From Clostridia bacterium (GTDB taxonomy: Bacteria > Bacillota_A > Clostridia > Christensenellales > Aristaeellaceae), in assembly GCA_017481185.1 (NCBI GenBank), contig JAFUPO010000105.1, positions 1 to 16,193 on the forward strand: 16,193 nt of DNA. The letters run 5' to 3'. The number at the start of each line of letters is the position of its first letter. The stretch's first letter is position 1. Shown piece by piece: positions 7,258 to 13,304 of this stretch. The notes beneath the pieces are model-generated. The model had not been told where the DNA came from, ran no database searches, and saw only the letters and a program-made list of their open reading frames with translations. Both the position numbers and the translations under genes were made by a program.

Positions 7258-7764
7258 ATGCCCCATACCAAGTACATTGAAACCGCCCTCAAATTGGGCG
7301 CTGCCGACGCGGCGCCCTTTACCATCGACGATATTTGCTTTGACACCCGCACCCTGCTCAAGTGTATGTACGGCTGCACCGACTGGGGCTGCAACCATAC
7401 CTGCCCCTCCCGGCCCGGGAACCCCTCCATCCCCGAAATGCAGGCCATGTTCCAGCGCTACAAGTGGGGCGTGATCATTCACACCCACGACAAAAAGCTT
7501 TCTCAGCAGATCAGCTTCCACCTGGAATCCCAGGCCTTTCAGGATGGCTACTACTTCGCCATGAGCCTTTCCGACTGCGGCCTATGCGAAACCTGCGCCG
7601 CCGTGAAGGATCAGCCCTGCCGCTTCAAGCGCCAGGCCCGCCCGGCCTTCCACTCCGTGGGTATTGACGTGTTCAAAACCGTGAAGCAATTGGGCCTGCC
7701 CATTTCCACCCTGTCACAGCCCGGTCAGGAACAGAACTGGTACAGCGCCGTGGTTGGGGAGTGA
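7258..7764 (+). CDS. DUF2284 predicted metal-binding protein, 168 aa
   Basis: The frame opens upstream inside azlD, but the ATG at 7258 is preceded by a strong AAAGGAGGG site starting at the azlD stop, so that start is chosen. The protein is a soluble cysteine-rich one of the DUF2284 family. Nine cysteines fall in two groups: C27, C36, C40, C45, C49 (in C-M-Y-G-C-T-D-W-G-C-N-H-T-C-P) and C107, C110, C113, C121. The family C-terminal signature S-V-G-I-D-V-F-K-T-V-K-Q-L-G-L-P is present at 133-148. Such spacing suggests an iron-sulfur cluster or zinc, but the family function is unknown. Sharing an operon with azlCD raises the possibility that it handles the same metabolic condition; this is inference. 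Copy B of the palindromic element ends the transcript. Confidence 0.88.
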   Translation: MPHTKYIETALKLGAADAAPFTIDDICFDTRTLLKCMYGCTDWGCNHTCPSRPGNPSIPEMQAMFQRYKWGVIIHTHDKKLSQQISFHLESQAFQDGYYFAMSLSDCGLCETCAAVKDQPCRFKRQARPAFHSVGIDVFKTVKQLGLPISTLSQPGQEQNWYSAVVGE

Positions 7765-7774
7765 CGGGGTCGTA

Positions 7775-7834
7775 AAATATGCGAGAGGGACCTTTCTTTT
7801 GAAAAGAAAGGTCCCTCTCGCGCTCTCCCTAAAG
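7775..7834 (+). repeat. Dispersed palindromic element, copy B (terminator-like)
   Basis: Arms 7781-7800 and 7802-7821 are perfectly complementary over 20 bp around a single G. The outer part is GCGAGAGGGACC. It starts 16 bases after the DUF2284 stop, in the same orientation relative to that gene as copies A and C have to theirs. The trailing flank is GCTCTCCCTAAAG. It lies between two converging genes and can serve both. Confidence 0.8.
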
Positions 7835-7841
7835 AAAACCA

Positions 7842-8510
7842 TTATAAACGTTTTAAAAGGGCTGCCTTGCGGCGGTGATATTTTTCCTCAGTGATAAGGC
7901 CTGCCTCGTAATCCGCCTTCAAATGACCAAGCATGGCGCGCATATCCTCTGCCTCAGGCGGCAGGGCACCATACTGCCAGAAGATGAGCAGCGCCAGCCA
8001 CCAGCAAAGGCTGCCGATATTTGTCACAGCTAACAACGCGCTTGCCAGATTACCATACAGAACCAGCCCGCCAAGATAGCTGATAAATCTGACAGCCTGA
8101 TAGGCAGCTGCCGCCATAATAACCCACCGGCTGATTTTGCGCAGCTTATACCCCAGGAAGCCGTCCGCTGCCAGATAGAAATCCACCAGCAGAAAAAGGA
8201 GGATAACCAATAACCCATATGCGTATGCGCTGTAATGATACCCCAAAAGCACTATTTGCAAAAGTGTGAGCAATCCGCTGACCCCAAGCCCAATGGGCGG
8301 CAGCAGTTGGGTTCTGTTTCGGCCATAGCATACCAACAGGTGTATCAACAGCAGAATTGCAGGGGTATGGGCAATCAGACGGATGGCATAATTGATAGAC
8401 GAACCCAATAGCTCGGTTTCCATAAAAACTTGCAGAATTCCCAAAGCCATATGAGCGACGACCAGCCCTCTTATAAGGGGCGCAGGATTCTCTTTGATTC
8501 GTCTGAGCAT
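7842..8510 (-). CDS. Multi-pass membrane protein with C-terminal SHOCT domain
   Basis: The frame runs back to 8633, but that part overlaps the upstream gene in another frame. The ATG at 8510 has a GTGAGGGT site overlapping the upstream stop, and gives 222 residues starting M-L-R-R-I-K. Five to seven hydrophobic segments cover residues about 13-180, without charged residues suggesting transport. The last 30 residues (M-L-G-H-L-K-A-D-Y-E-A-G-L-I-T-E-E-K-Y onward) are a SHOCT-type short helical tail, a domain thought to act in oligomerisation. No enzyme motif is visible. It is co-transcribed with the 8521-8895 gene, which ends in the same kind of tail, so the two probably work together at the membrane. 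Function unknown. Confidence 0.75.
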   Translation of the reverse strand: MLRRIKENPAPLIRGLVVAHMALGILQVFMETELLGSSINYAIRLIAHTPAILLLIHLLVCYGRNRTQLLPPIGLGVSGLLTLLQIVLLGYHYSAYAYGLLVILLFLLVDFYLAADGFLGYKLRKISRWVIMAAAAYQAVRFISYLGGLVLYGNLASALLAVTNIGSLCWWLALLIFWQYGALPPEAEDMRAMLGHLKADYEAGLITEEKYHRRKAALLKRL

Positions 8511-8520
8511 TCTTTTACCC

Positions 8521-8895
8521 TCACATCTGATCCAGCTTCTGCTGGTATTCTTCCTCGGTGATGAGGCCTTCCGCCAGCCACTGATCCATGGTGCGCAGGG
8601 TCTGCTCACGGTGCTGGTCCTGGGCGGCTGCACGGCGGCTGCTGCGGCGGCCCGGCGCAGCAGGCTGCTGGTTGGCCATGGGATCGGTGTTTTCGATCAG
8701 CTGGCCAAAGCCGTAGAGAAACAAACCGCTGACCCAGGAGACCAGAGGGCCGACAATGAGCATCACAACGCCCGGCACAGTACCGTTTCTGCCCGCTGCC
8801 AGCAAGCCGATACCGCCCAATACAAAGGCAAAGATGCAGAACCAGGTCATAAACTTGGCGACCCCTTTGATCTTTCCACCAACGTTTTCAAACAT
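8521..8895 (-). CDS. Small membrane protein with SHOCT domain, 124 aa
   Basis: Two hydrophobic segments are present, at about residues 16-35 and 41-66, followed by a basic, Gln/Ala/Arg-rich linker (about 72-98). A SHOCT-type tail closes the protein (M-D-Q-W-L-A-E-G-L-I-T-E-E-E-Y, 103-117). The start at 8895 has GGGAGGT 8 bases upstream. It is the first gene of a two-gene unit; the second starts 10 bases after its stop. The two SHOCT tails share the core G-L-I-T-E-E-x-Y. The exact role is unknown. The linker is likely cytoplasmic because of its positive charge. Confidence 0.8.
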   Translation of the reverse strand: MFENVGGKIKGVAKFMTWFCIFAFVLGGIGLLAAGRNGTVPGVVMLIVGPLVSWVSGLFLYGFGQLIENTDPMANQQPAAPGRRSSRRAAAQDQHREQTLRTMDQWLAEGLITEEEYQQKLDQM

Positions 8896-8922
8896 ATCCG
8901 TATACCTCCCAATGTTTTGTTC

Positions 8923-8950
8923 ATTCTAGCGCAGTTTTCTATTTTTTCAA
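8923..8950 (-). promoter_or_regulatory. Promoter of the SHOCT gene pair
   Basis: On the minus strand, TTGAAA (8945-8950) and TAGAAT (8923-8928) are separated by 16 bases, about 10 bases upstream of the region leading to the GGGAGGT site. Confidence 0.6.
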
Positions 8951-8986
8951 TGATTGAATCAACCCAACATTCTAATTCCAAATAAT

Positions 8987-9020
8987 GAGGTTTTTTGAAA
9001 AAAGTTTCCCTCTCGCAAAA
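8987..9020 (-). repeat. Dispersed palindromic element, degenerate copy E
   Basis: Read on the minus strand from the stop codon at 9025-9027, the sequence ATTTTGCGAGAGGGAAAC followed by TTTTTTC matches the first arm of copies A-C. The second arm is truncated: after AAAAAA only CCTC remains, and the closing TCTCGCGCTCTCC is absent. GAGG (8987-8990) plus T6 can still pair with A6 and CCTC, leaving a bulge. It may be a weakened terminator. Confidence 0.6.
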
Positions 9021-9024
9021 TCTG

Positions 9025-9963
9025 CTACCCCTGTAACATCGCCGACACGATGGCGATGTCCTCCTGGCGGAGGATTTTGTAATTGGTGACGCTTCCCTCC
9101 ACAAAATTGGGCTCAAAGCCCAGGTTATACATGAGCATGGCGCAGCAGCTTTCCTGGAGGGGGTGGCTGCGTTTTTCGGCGGCGTCGAACACCTGGCTGA
9201 TAACCCCGAAGCGGTAGGCCTCGGGGCTTTGGGCCTCCACCACCGAATCCCGGTCCACATAGGAGGCCCGGCCCTCCTTGAAGGTGAACTGCAAAATATC
9301 CCGCATGGGCTGGCACAGGTTCACGGAGCCTTTTTCGTAGCAGACCTGTAGAAGCTTGGAGATCATGTTGCCGTTGATCATGGGGCGGGTGCTTTCCTGA
9401 AAGATGATAATATCGTCCTTGCCGTAATGGGGGCGCAAAGCGTCCAGCCCGCTTTTAACGGAGAGGATGCCGCTGGGGCCTCCGGGCAGGATGCCTTTTA
9501 ATTTGGTGATGCGGTACTGCCGGGCATAGGCAGCCATGATCTGCTCCCAGCCCTTTAAGCAGACCACATAAATATCGTCAATGGCCGGGTGGTTTTCGTA
9601 GGCCTGGAGGCAGTAAACGATCACCGGCTTGCCCAGAATGTTAATGAACTGGTTGGGCACGTTCTGCTGATTGCGGCTGGATTTGCCCCCGGCCAGGATT
9701 ACCGCCGCGGTGCGGCCAGCCCCTTCCGGCTTGGGCAGAGGTTCCTGGGGCATGGGCCCGGTGGCCGCGCCAAAGGCCAGGGCCTCAGGGGTGGTATCCA
9801 GCACCTGGGCGAAGCGCGCCAGCTTTTTGTGGGATACGTCATTTTCACCTGACTCGATCTTGGCGATGGTGGAGCGGGTCTTATAGCCCATCAGGTCTGC
9901 CAGCTCCTGCTGGGACAGGCCCAATTCGAACCGCCGCTTTTTGATATTCGCGCCTATAGACAT
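9025..9963 (-). CDS. XRE helix-turn-helix fused to degenerate IspD/TarI-like domain
   Basis: A GTG at 9972 opens the frame, but that GTG is part of a GAGGTGATT ribosome binding site placed 6 bases before the ATG at 9963, so the 312-residue form is chosen. Residues 3-60 are a Cro/CI-type DNA-binding domain (S-Q-Q-E-L-A-D-L-M-G, then S-T-I-A-K-I-E-S-G-E). A Pro/Gly linker follows (62-84), then an IspD/TarI-type cytidylyltransferase fold (86-311) with A-V-I-L-A-G-G, G-K-P-V-I-V-Y, Y-V-D-R-D and the end pattern F-V-E-G...N-Y-K-I-L-R-Q-E-D. Key motifs are altered. P-K-Q-F is P-N-Q-F (103-106, losing the catalytic lysine), H-D-A-A-R-P is Q-E-S-T-R-P (189-194), and T-D-E-A-S is L-Q-E-S-C (269-273). 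It is therefore probably a regulator whose enzyme fold senses a nucleotide or CDP compound. Divergent from the nucleotidyltransferase-transporter operon, with paired palindromes in its own promoter. Confidence 0.88.
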   Translation of the reverse strand: MSIGANIKKRRFELGLSQQELADLMGYKTRSTIAKIESGENDVSHKKLARFAQVLDTTPEALAFGAATGPMPQEPLPKPEGAGRTAAVILAGGKSSRNQQNVPNQFINILGKPVIVYCLQAYENHPAIDDIYVVCLKGWEQIMAAYARQYRITKLKGILPGGPSGILSVKSGLDALRPHYGKDDIIIFQESTRPMINGNMISKLLQVCYEKGSVNLCQPMRDILQFTFKEGRASYVDRDSVVEAQSPEAYRFGVISQVFDAAEKRSHPLQESCCAMLMYNLGFEPNFVEGSVTNYKILRQEDIAIVSAMLQG

Positions 9964-9966
9964 ATC

Positions 9967-10008
9967 AATCACCTCATAAAAGTGATTTTAAATCATCAAA
10001 GAGTGATT
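9967..10008. promoter_or_regulatory. Paired palindromes in the XRE-IspD gene promoter
   Basis: Two imperfect palindromes with AATCA/TGATT ends: 9991-10008 (AATCA, 8 bases, TGATT) fills the -35/-10 spacer, and 9967-9987 (AATCAC, 9 bases, GTGATT) covers the start of the transcript and the ribosome binding site. Two more TGATT half-sites occur at 10046-10050 and 10053-10057; the second overlaps the -35 of the divergent promoter. This is the pattern expected for an autoregulating repressor that also controls its divergent neighbour. Confidence 0.6.
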
Positions 10009-10013
10009 GTAAA
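9985..10013 (-). promoter_or_regulatory. Promoter of the XRE-IspD fusion gene
   Basis: On the minus strand TTTACA (10008-10013) and TAAAAT (9985-9990) are separated by 17 bases, each one mismatch from consensus. The transcript would start near the in-frame GTG, consistent with translation from the ATG at 9963. Confidence 0.65.
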
Positions 10014-10055
10014 GGGATTTTAAGCAAGTTTTATGCTGTCTGTGTTGATTTTTGA

Positions 10056-10084
10056 TTGACATTCCCTTTAGAAACCACTACGAT
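10056..10084 (+). promoter_or_regulatory. Promoter of the nucleotidyltransferase-transporter operon
   Basis: A perfect -35 TTGACA (10056-10061) is followed after 17 bases by TACGAT (10079-10084), four of six matches to the -10 consensus. A weak -10 with a perfect -35 would suit a regulated promoter. Confidence 0.6.
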
Positions 10085-10125
10085 CAATGAGGATCAAACT
10101 TTCCTTAAGAAAGGACTTATGTCGA

Positions 10126-10854
10126 ATGAAAGCGATTATTTTCAATTCAGGCCTGGGCCATCGCATGGGCGATGAGACCAAGACCCACCATAAATCCATG
10201 ACCCTTTTGAAGGATGGAGAAACCATCTTCCACCGGCAGATCCGGCTTTTGAGCCAGGAGGGCGTGAAGGATTTTATCGTGACCACCGGCCCCTTTGCGG
10301 AGCAATTGCAGGCCGAGGCCGCCGATTTTCCGGGCTTGAACTTTGAGTTTGTGCCCAACGATATTTACGACAAAACCAACTATATCTACTCTATGTACCT
10401 GGCCCGGGAGGCCATCAACGACGATATGCTTTTCCTCCACGGGGATCTGGTGTTTAACCGCCAGCTGGTGCATGATGTGCTCCACAGCCCCGAAAAGAAC
10501 TGCGCCACGGTGAACTTCAAAAAGGCCCTGCCTGAAAAGGATTTCAAGGGCCGGGTGCAGGAGGGCAAGGTGGTGGAGGTTTCCATCAAGATTTTCGATG
10601 CAGACTGCTTCGCCTTTCAGCCCTTCTACAAATTGGAGAAGGCTGCCGCCTCCGCCTGGGTGGGCAAGGTGGTGGAGTTCATCCACAAGGGCGAAACCAA
10701 ATGCTACGCTGAAAACGCCCTCAACGAGATTTTCCCCGCCCTGAACATCCGGGCCTTCCCCTACGAAAACTACTACATCGACGAGATCGACAACATGGAC
10801 GACTACCGCCGGGTCTCCCAGGAGATCCTTCCCTTTGACGCAAAGGAGGTTTGA
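10126..10854 (+). CDS. LicC-like (phosphocholine-type) nucleotidyltransferase, 242 aa
   Basis: The ATG at 10126 has AAAGGA 10 bases upstream and gives the family start M-K-A-I-I-F-N-S-G-L-G-H-R-M-G; the open frame begins earlier at 10087 without a good site. The protein is a single NTP-transferase domain. It has a glycine-rich nucleotide loop at 8-15, H-K at 22-23 where relatives have P-K, T-N-Y-I-Y-S-M at 84-90, H-G-D-L-V-F at 105-110 for the metal-binding aspartate, and an acidic E-I-D-N-M-D-D-Y near the C-terminus. This pattern fits LicC/phosphocholine or 2-aminoethylphosphonate cytidylyltransferases, which join CTP to a phosphorylated amino alcohol to give a CDP-activated group. N-S-G in place of the usual A-A-G is noteworthy. 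It overlaps the ribosome binding site of the transporter, so import and activation are co-expressed. The exact substrate cannot be read from sequence. Confidence 0.85.
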   Translation: MKAIIFNSGLGHRMGDETKTHHKSMTLLKDGETIFHRQIRLLSQEGVKDFIVTTGPFAEQLQAEAADFPGLNFEFVPNDIYDKTNYIYSMYLAREAINDDMLFLHGDLVFNRQLVHDVLHSPEKNCATVNFKKALPEKDFKGRVQEGKVVEVSIKIFDADCFAFQPFYKLEKAAASAWVGKVVEFIHKGETKCYAENALNEIFPALNIRAFPYENYYIDEIDNMDDYRRVSQEILPFDAKEV

Positions 10855-10856
10855 CC

Positions 10857-12146
10857 TTGACCCAGTACGGCTACGCTCCCTCTCAATACGCCAAATTCAA
10901 GGCATACGCCTGGAAGATGCTCTTGTCATTCGGCCTGACCTATATGTTTTTCTACAATGGCCGCCAGAACATCAACCTGGTTTTGACCCAAATGGCCCAG
11001 GGCCTGGGCTCCACCACTGCAGCCATGGGCGTGGTATCCTCCTCCCTGTTCTGGTGCTATGCCTTCGGCCAACTGGTCAACGGCCGCCTGGGCGCTTTCT
11101 TCGGCTACAAGCGGTACATGATGTTCGGCGTGGCTGCTTCGGCGGTTCTCAACGTGATCATCTCTTTTCAGCAGTCCATTCCGGTTATCGCCATCCTGTG
11201 GGGGCTTAACGGCTTTTGCCAGTCCATGGTGTGGTCCAACGGCGTGGGCGTGCTCAACAAGTGGTGGCCCAAGAAGGAGCGGGGCTTTGCCTCCGGCCTG
11301 GCCACCGCCTTCTCCGGCGTGGCCCAGGTGGTCACCTACCTGACAATCCTCCTGTTCATGGATTTGAACCCTGACTGGGGCTGGCGGGCAGCCTTCCGCT
11401 ATCCCATGAGTCCCATGGTGCTGATGCTCGTCGCCTTCTATTTCCTCTTCAAGGAAAAGCCCGAGGACATCGGCCTCCCCGCCTTTGAGGAGGAGGATCG
11501 TGCCGCTGCCGCCCGGGATGCTGCCCTCAGTGCCGAAATGGAAAAGAAGGGCTTCCTCTACCCCTACAAGGTGCTTTTCTCAGAGCCCAAGGTGATTATT
11601 TTCTGCCTGATCTCCGCCATCGCAGGCGTGGGCCGCTATGGCCTGCTCACCTGGGTGCCCACCTACTTTACCGAATCCCTGGGCCTTTCCATCAAGGAGG
11701 GCATCTTCAGTGCCATCCTTTTGCCTGCCGGTCAGGCCTGCGCCATGTTTGTGTTCCCCCTGATTACCGATAAGGTCTTTAAGGGCAAGCGGGAGCCCAT
11801 GCTGGCTCTGGCCTCCATTGTGACCTTTGTGGGCATGATCTTCTTCCCCTTTATCAGAAGCCAGGCCCCGGCCTCTGTGATGCTGCTGGTGGTGGGCATC
11901 TCCGGCATGGTCACGGGCGTCATTTGGGCTGTAGCCGGGGATATGGGCGGCCGCGCCTTCTCCTCCACGGTGGTGGGCGTACTGGACTGGGCCGTTTACA
12001 TGGGCGCTGCCATCCAGGCCTCCGCCTTTGGCTTTGTGAAGGATCACTTCGGCTGGCCCGCGGTATTTATCACCATCGGCTGCCTCTACATCCTGATGCT
12101 GATCCTCACCCTGGCCGCCCGGAAAATGAAGATGAAGAAGCTGTGA
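10857..12146 (+). CDS. OPA-family (GlpT/UhpT-like) MFS transporter, 429 aa
   Basis: Two TTG codons could start the gene; the second, at 10857, has AAAGGAGGT 7 bases upstream, while the first is inside that site. The protein has about twelve hydrophobic segments with a long acidic/Ala-rich central loop (about 198-232). It carries organophosphate:phosphate antiporter signatures: F-F-Y-N-G-R-Q-N (31-38), Y-A-F-G-Q-L-V-N-G-R-L-G (68-79), W-W-P-K-K-E-R-G (136-143) and G-R-Y-G-L-L-T-W-V-P-T-Y (259-270). R36 and R260 line up with the two arginines of GlpT that bind the substrate phosphate, so a phosphate ester, or possibly a phosphonate, is the likely cargo. The gene starts 2 bases after the nucleotidyltransferase stop, so the imported compound may be the substrate of that enzyme, without need of a kinase. 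That pairing is inference. Confidence 0.88.
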   Translation: MTQYGYAPSQYAKFKAYAWKMLLSFGLTYMFFYNGRQNINLVLTQMAQGLGSTTAAMGVVSSSLFWCYAFGQLVNGRLGAFFGYKRYMMFGVAASAVLNVIISFQQSIPVIAILWGLNGFCQSMVWSNGVGVLNKWWPKKERGFASGLATAFSGVAQVVTYLTILLFMDLNPDWGWRAAFRYPMSPMVLMLVAFYFLFKEKPEDIGLPAFEEEDRAAAARDAALSAEMEKKGFLYPYKVLFSEPKVIIFCLISAIAGVGRYGLLTWVPTYFTESLGLSIKEGIFSAILLPAGQACAMFVFPLITDKVFKGKREPMLALASIVTFVGMIFFPFIRSQAPASVMLLVVGISGMVTGVIWAVAGDMGGRAFSSTVVGVLDWAVYMGAAIQASAFGFVKDHFGWPAVFITIGCLYILMLILTLAARKMKMKKL

Positions 12147-12214
12147 GTGTCAAGCATTTCCCCCTGCACTAATTTTTAGCATACTTTTCCTCTCCTCTAT
12201 GGCAAAATACAAAG

Positions 12215-12294
12215 AGTGACCCACAGGGCTCGGCCTTTCAGGGTGTTTCGCAATCCCCGTTGTAAGGCTTGAGCAGTTTGGGTCACTGTTTTTT
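12215..12294 (+). terminator. Three-tier nested hairpin with T6 tail
   Basis: AGTGACCC (12215-12222) pairs with GGGTCACT (12280-12287) and is followed by GTTTTTTATT. Inside it, GCTC (12228-12231) pairs with GAGC (12271-12274) and GCCTT (12233-12237) with AAGGC (12264-12268). Innermost, GGG (12241-12243) can pair with CCC. It ends the nucleotidyltransferase-transporter operon, but it is much larger than a plain terminator and could be a small RNA processed from the transcript or made independently. No clear promoter lies directly before it, and no known riboswitch consensus was recognised. Confidence 0.6.
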
Positions 12295-12326
12295 ATTGCG
12301 CGATTTTTCGGCGCTTGCGGCGTTCA

Positions 12327-13211
12327 TCAGCCGCTGGCCCACAGCGCATCCAGCAGCGCGGCGATGTTTTCATCGCTGTATTCGATCTCTGCGGAATACT
12401 GCCGGGCGATTTCCACCAGGGCTTCAAGGCCGCAGCGGCCGCCCTTCATATACAGCCACCGGATCATCTCGACGCTTAACAGGCAAAAGGCCAGCTGCTC
12501 TGCCATGACGCCGTTGTACAAATGCCGGTAGAGAAAGTATACCAGCAATTGCTCCCAGGGGGTATCCGGTAAGGGCGCGGCGGTATCTTCAAGGGCTAAG
12601 GTATCCAATGTGCCATCCCATGCCGGATCCAGCCGCTCCAGGCCCCGATAGACCTCAGCCCAATGAGCAGGGGGCATTTCCTTAAAGCTGCACAAAGCTT
12701 TCAGTTGTTCAAAGCGCTCCTCAAAGGAAAGGCCTCGGTTTTGCGCCATGGCAAAGAGCCTTTCGCGGATTTCTAAAAAGGAAGCTTCCTCATCAGTCAA
12801 GGTTTCTTCCCCTTCCGGGGCTTCCAGCGCCATGGGTTCTGCCCGGCCCAGAATCAGGGCCCCCGCCGCCTCGCAGCACAGGCCCAGGCCCACCTCCGTG
12901 CGGTGGGAATAAAAGGTGCGAAAACGGGGATGATCGGCGCACACCTGGCAGAGGCAGTCATCGCCCAAAGAGATAATCAGGTCGCATAGCCCCTGCTGAT
13001 TCAAAAAAGGGCAGCGCTCCTTTTCATCCAGCACAAAATGCCCGTCGGCAATATGGGCTTTGAGCCGCTGGCCCAAGGGGCCTTTGACCTGTGAAAACCG
13101 CTCCAGGCTCTCGTCGTCAATATCGATTTCCCAGCCCACGCAGCAGGAGTGCTTGCACCTGTCGGCAATACAGGCAAAATCCTTATAATAACCCGGCACA
13201 ATAATTCTCAT
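12327..13211 (-). CDS. fliB: FliB-type cysteine-rich protein (flagellin lysine-N-methylase family)
   Basis: The 294-residue protein has the FliB pattern: an N-terminal P-G-Y-Y-K-D-F-A-C-I then C-K-H-S-C-C-V-G-W-E-I-D-I-D (C14, C19, C23, C24), next C-P-F-L...G-L-C-D-L-I (C67, C76), then D-D-C-L-C-Q-V-C-A-D-H-P-R-F (C86, C88, C91) and L-C-C-E-A (C112, C113). The second half is mostly helical without motifs. In Salmonella, FliB methylates flagellin lysines and is an iron-sulfur protein; the cysteine array here is consistent with a cluster. No flagellar gene lies in the window, and many clostridial relatives are similarly isolated, so the true target may be another protein. The start at 13211 has only a GGGGAT site and no convincing promoter, so expression may depend on read-through from gltX past copy C. 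Confidence 0.85.
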   Translation of the reverse strand: MRIIVPGYYKDFACIADRCKHSCCVGWEIDIDDESLERFSQVKGPLGQRLKAHIADGHFVLDEKERCPFLNQQGLCDLIISLGDDCLCQVCADHPRFRTFYSHRTEVGLGLCCEAAGALILGRAEPMALEAPEGEETLTDEEASFLEIRERLFAMAQNRGLSFEERFEQLKALCSFKEMPPAHWAEVYRGLERLDPAWDGTLDTLALEDTAAPLPDTPWEQLLVYFLYRHLYNGVMAEQLAFCLLSVEMIRWLYMKGGRCGLEALVEIARQYSAEIEYSDENIAALLDALWASG

Positions 13212-13235
13212 AAATAATCCCCAATTGGTTTTTCT

Positions 13236-13300
13236 TTTCGGAGAGCGCGAGAACCCTTTTCTTTTTTTCTAAAAAGAAAAGGGTTCTCGCAAATCTCCCA
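13236..13300 (-). repeat. Dispersed palindromic element, copy C (terminator-like)
   Basis: Arms 13247-13266 and 13271-13290 are perfectly complementary over 20 bp with loop TTCT. The outer part is GCGAGAACCC as in copy A; the inner T/C tract differs by one added T/A pair on each side. The flank is CGGAGAGC on one side and AAATCTCCC on the other, so the stem can resume as GGAGA/TCTCC after a short internal loop. On the minus strand it begins shortly after the gltX stop. Confidence 0.8.
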
Positions 13301-13304
13301 AATC

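Noticed and set aside
9964..9972. GTG at 9972 as start of the XRE-IspD gene
   Set aside because: The GTG lies within the GAGGTGATT ribosome binding site that serves the ATG at 9963, and there is no other site upstream of it.
10087..10125. Upstream ATG at 10087 as start of the LicC-like gene
   Set aside because: It would sit only a few bases after the predicted -10 box and lacks a ribosome binding site; the ATG at 10126 matches the family N-terminus.
12238..12260. T-box-like AGGGTG inside the nested hairpin
   Set aside because: Only six bases match, the rest of the motif is absent, and there is no synthetase or amino acid gene after it on the plus strand.
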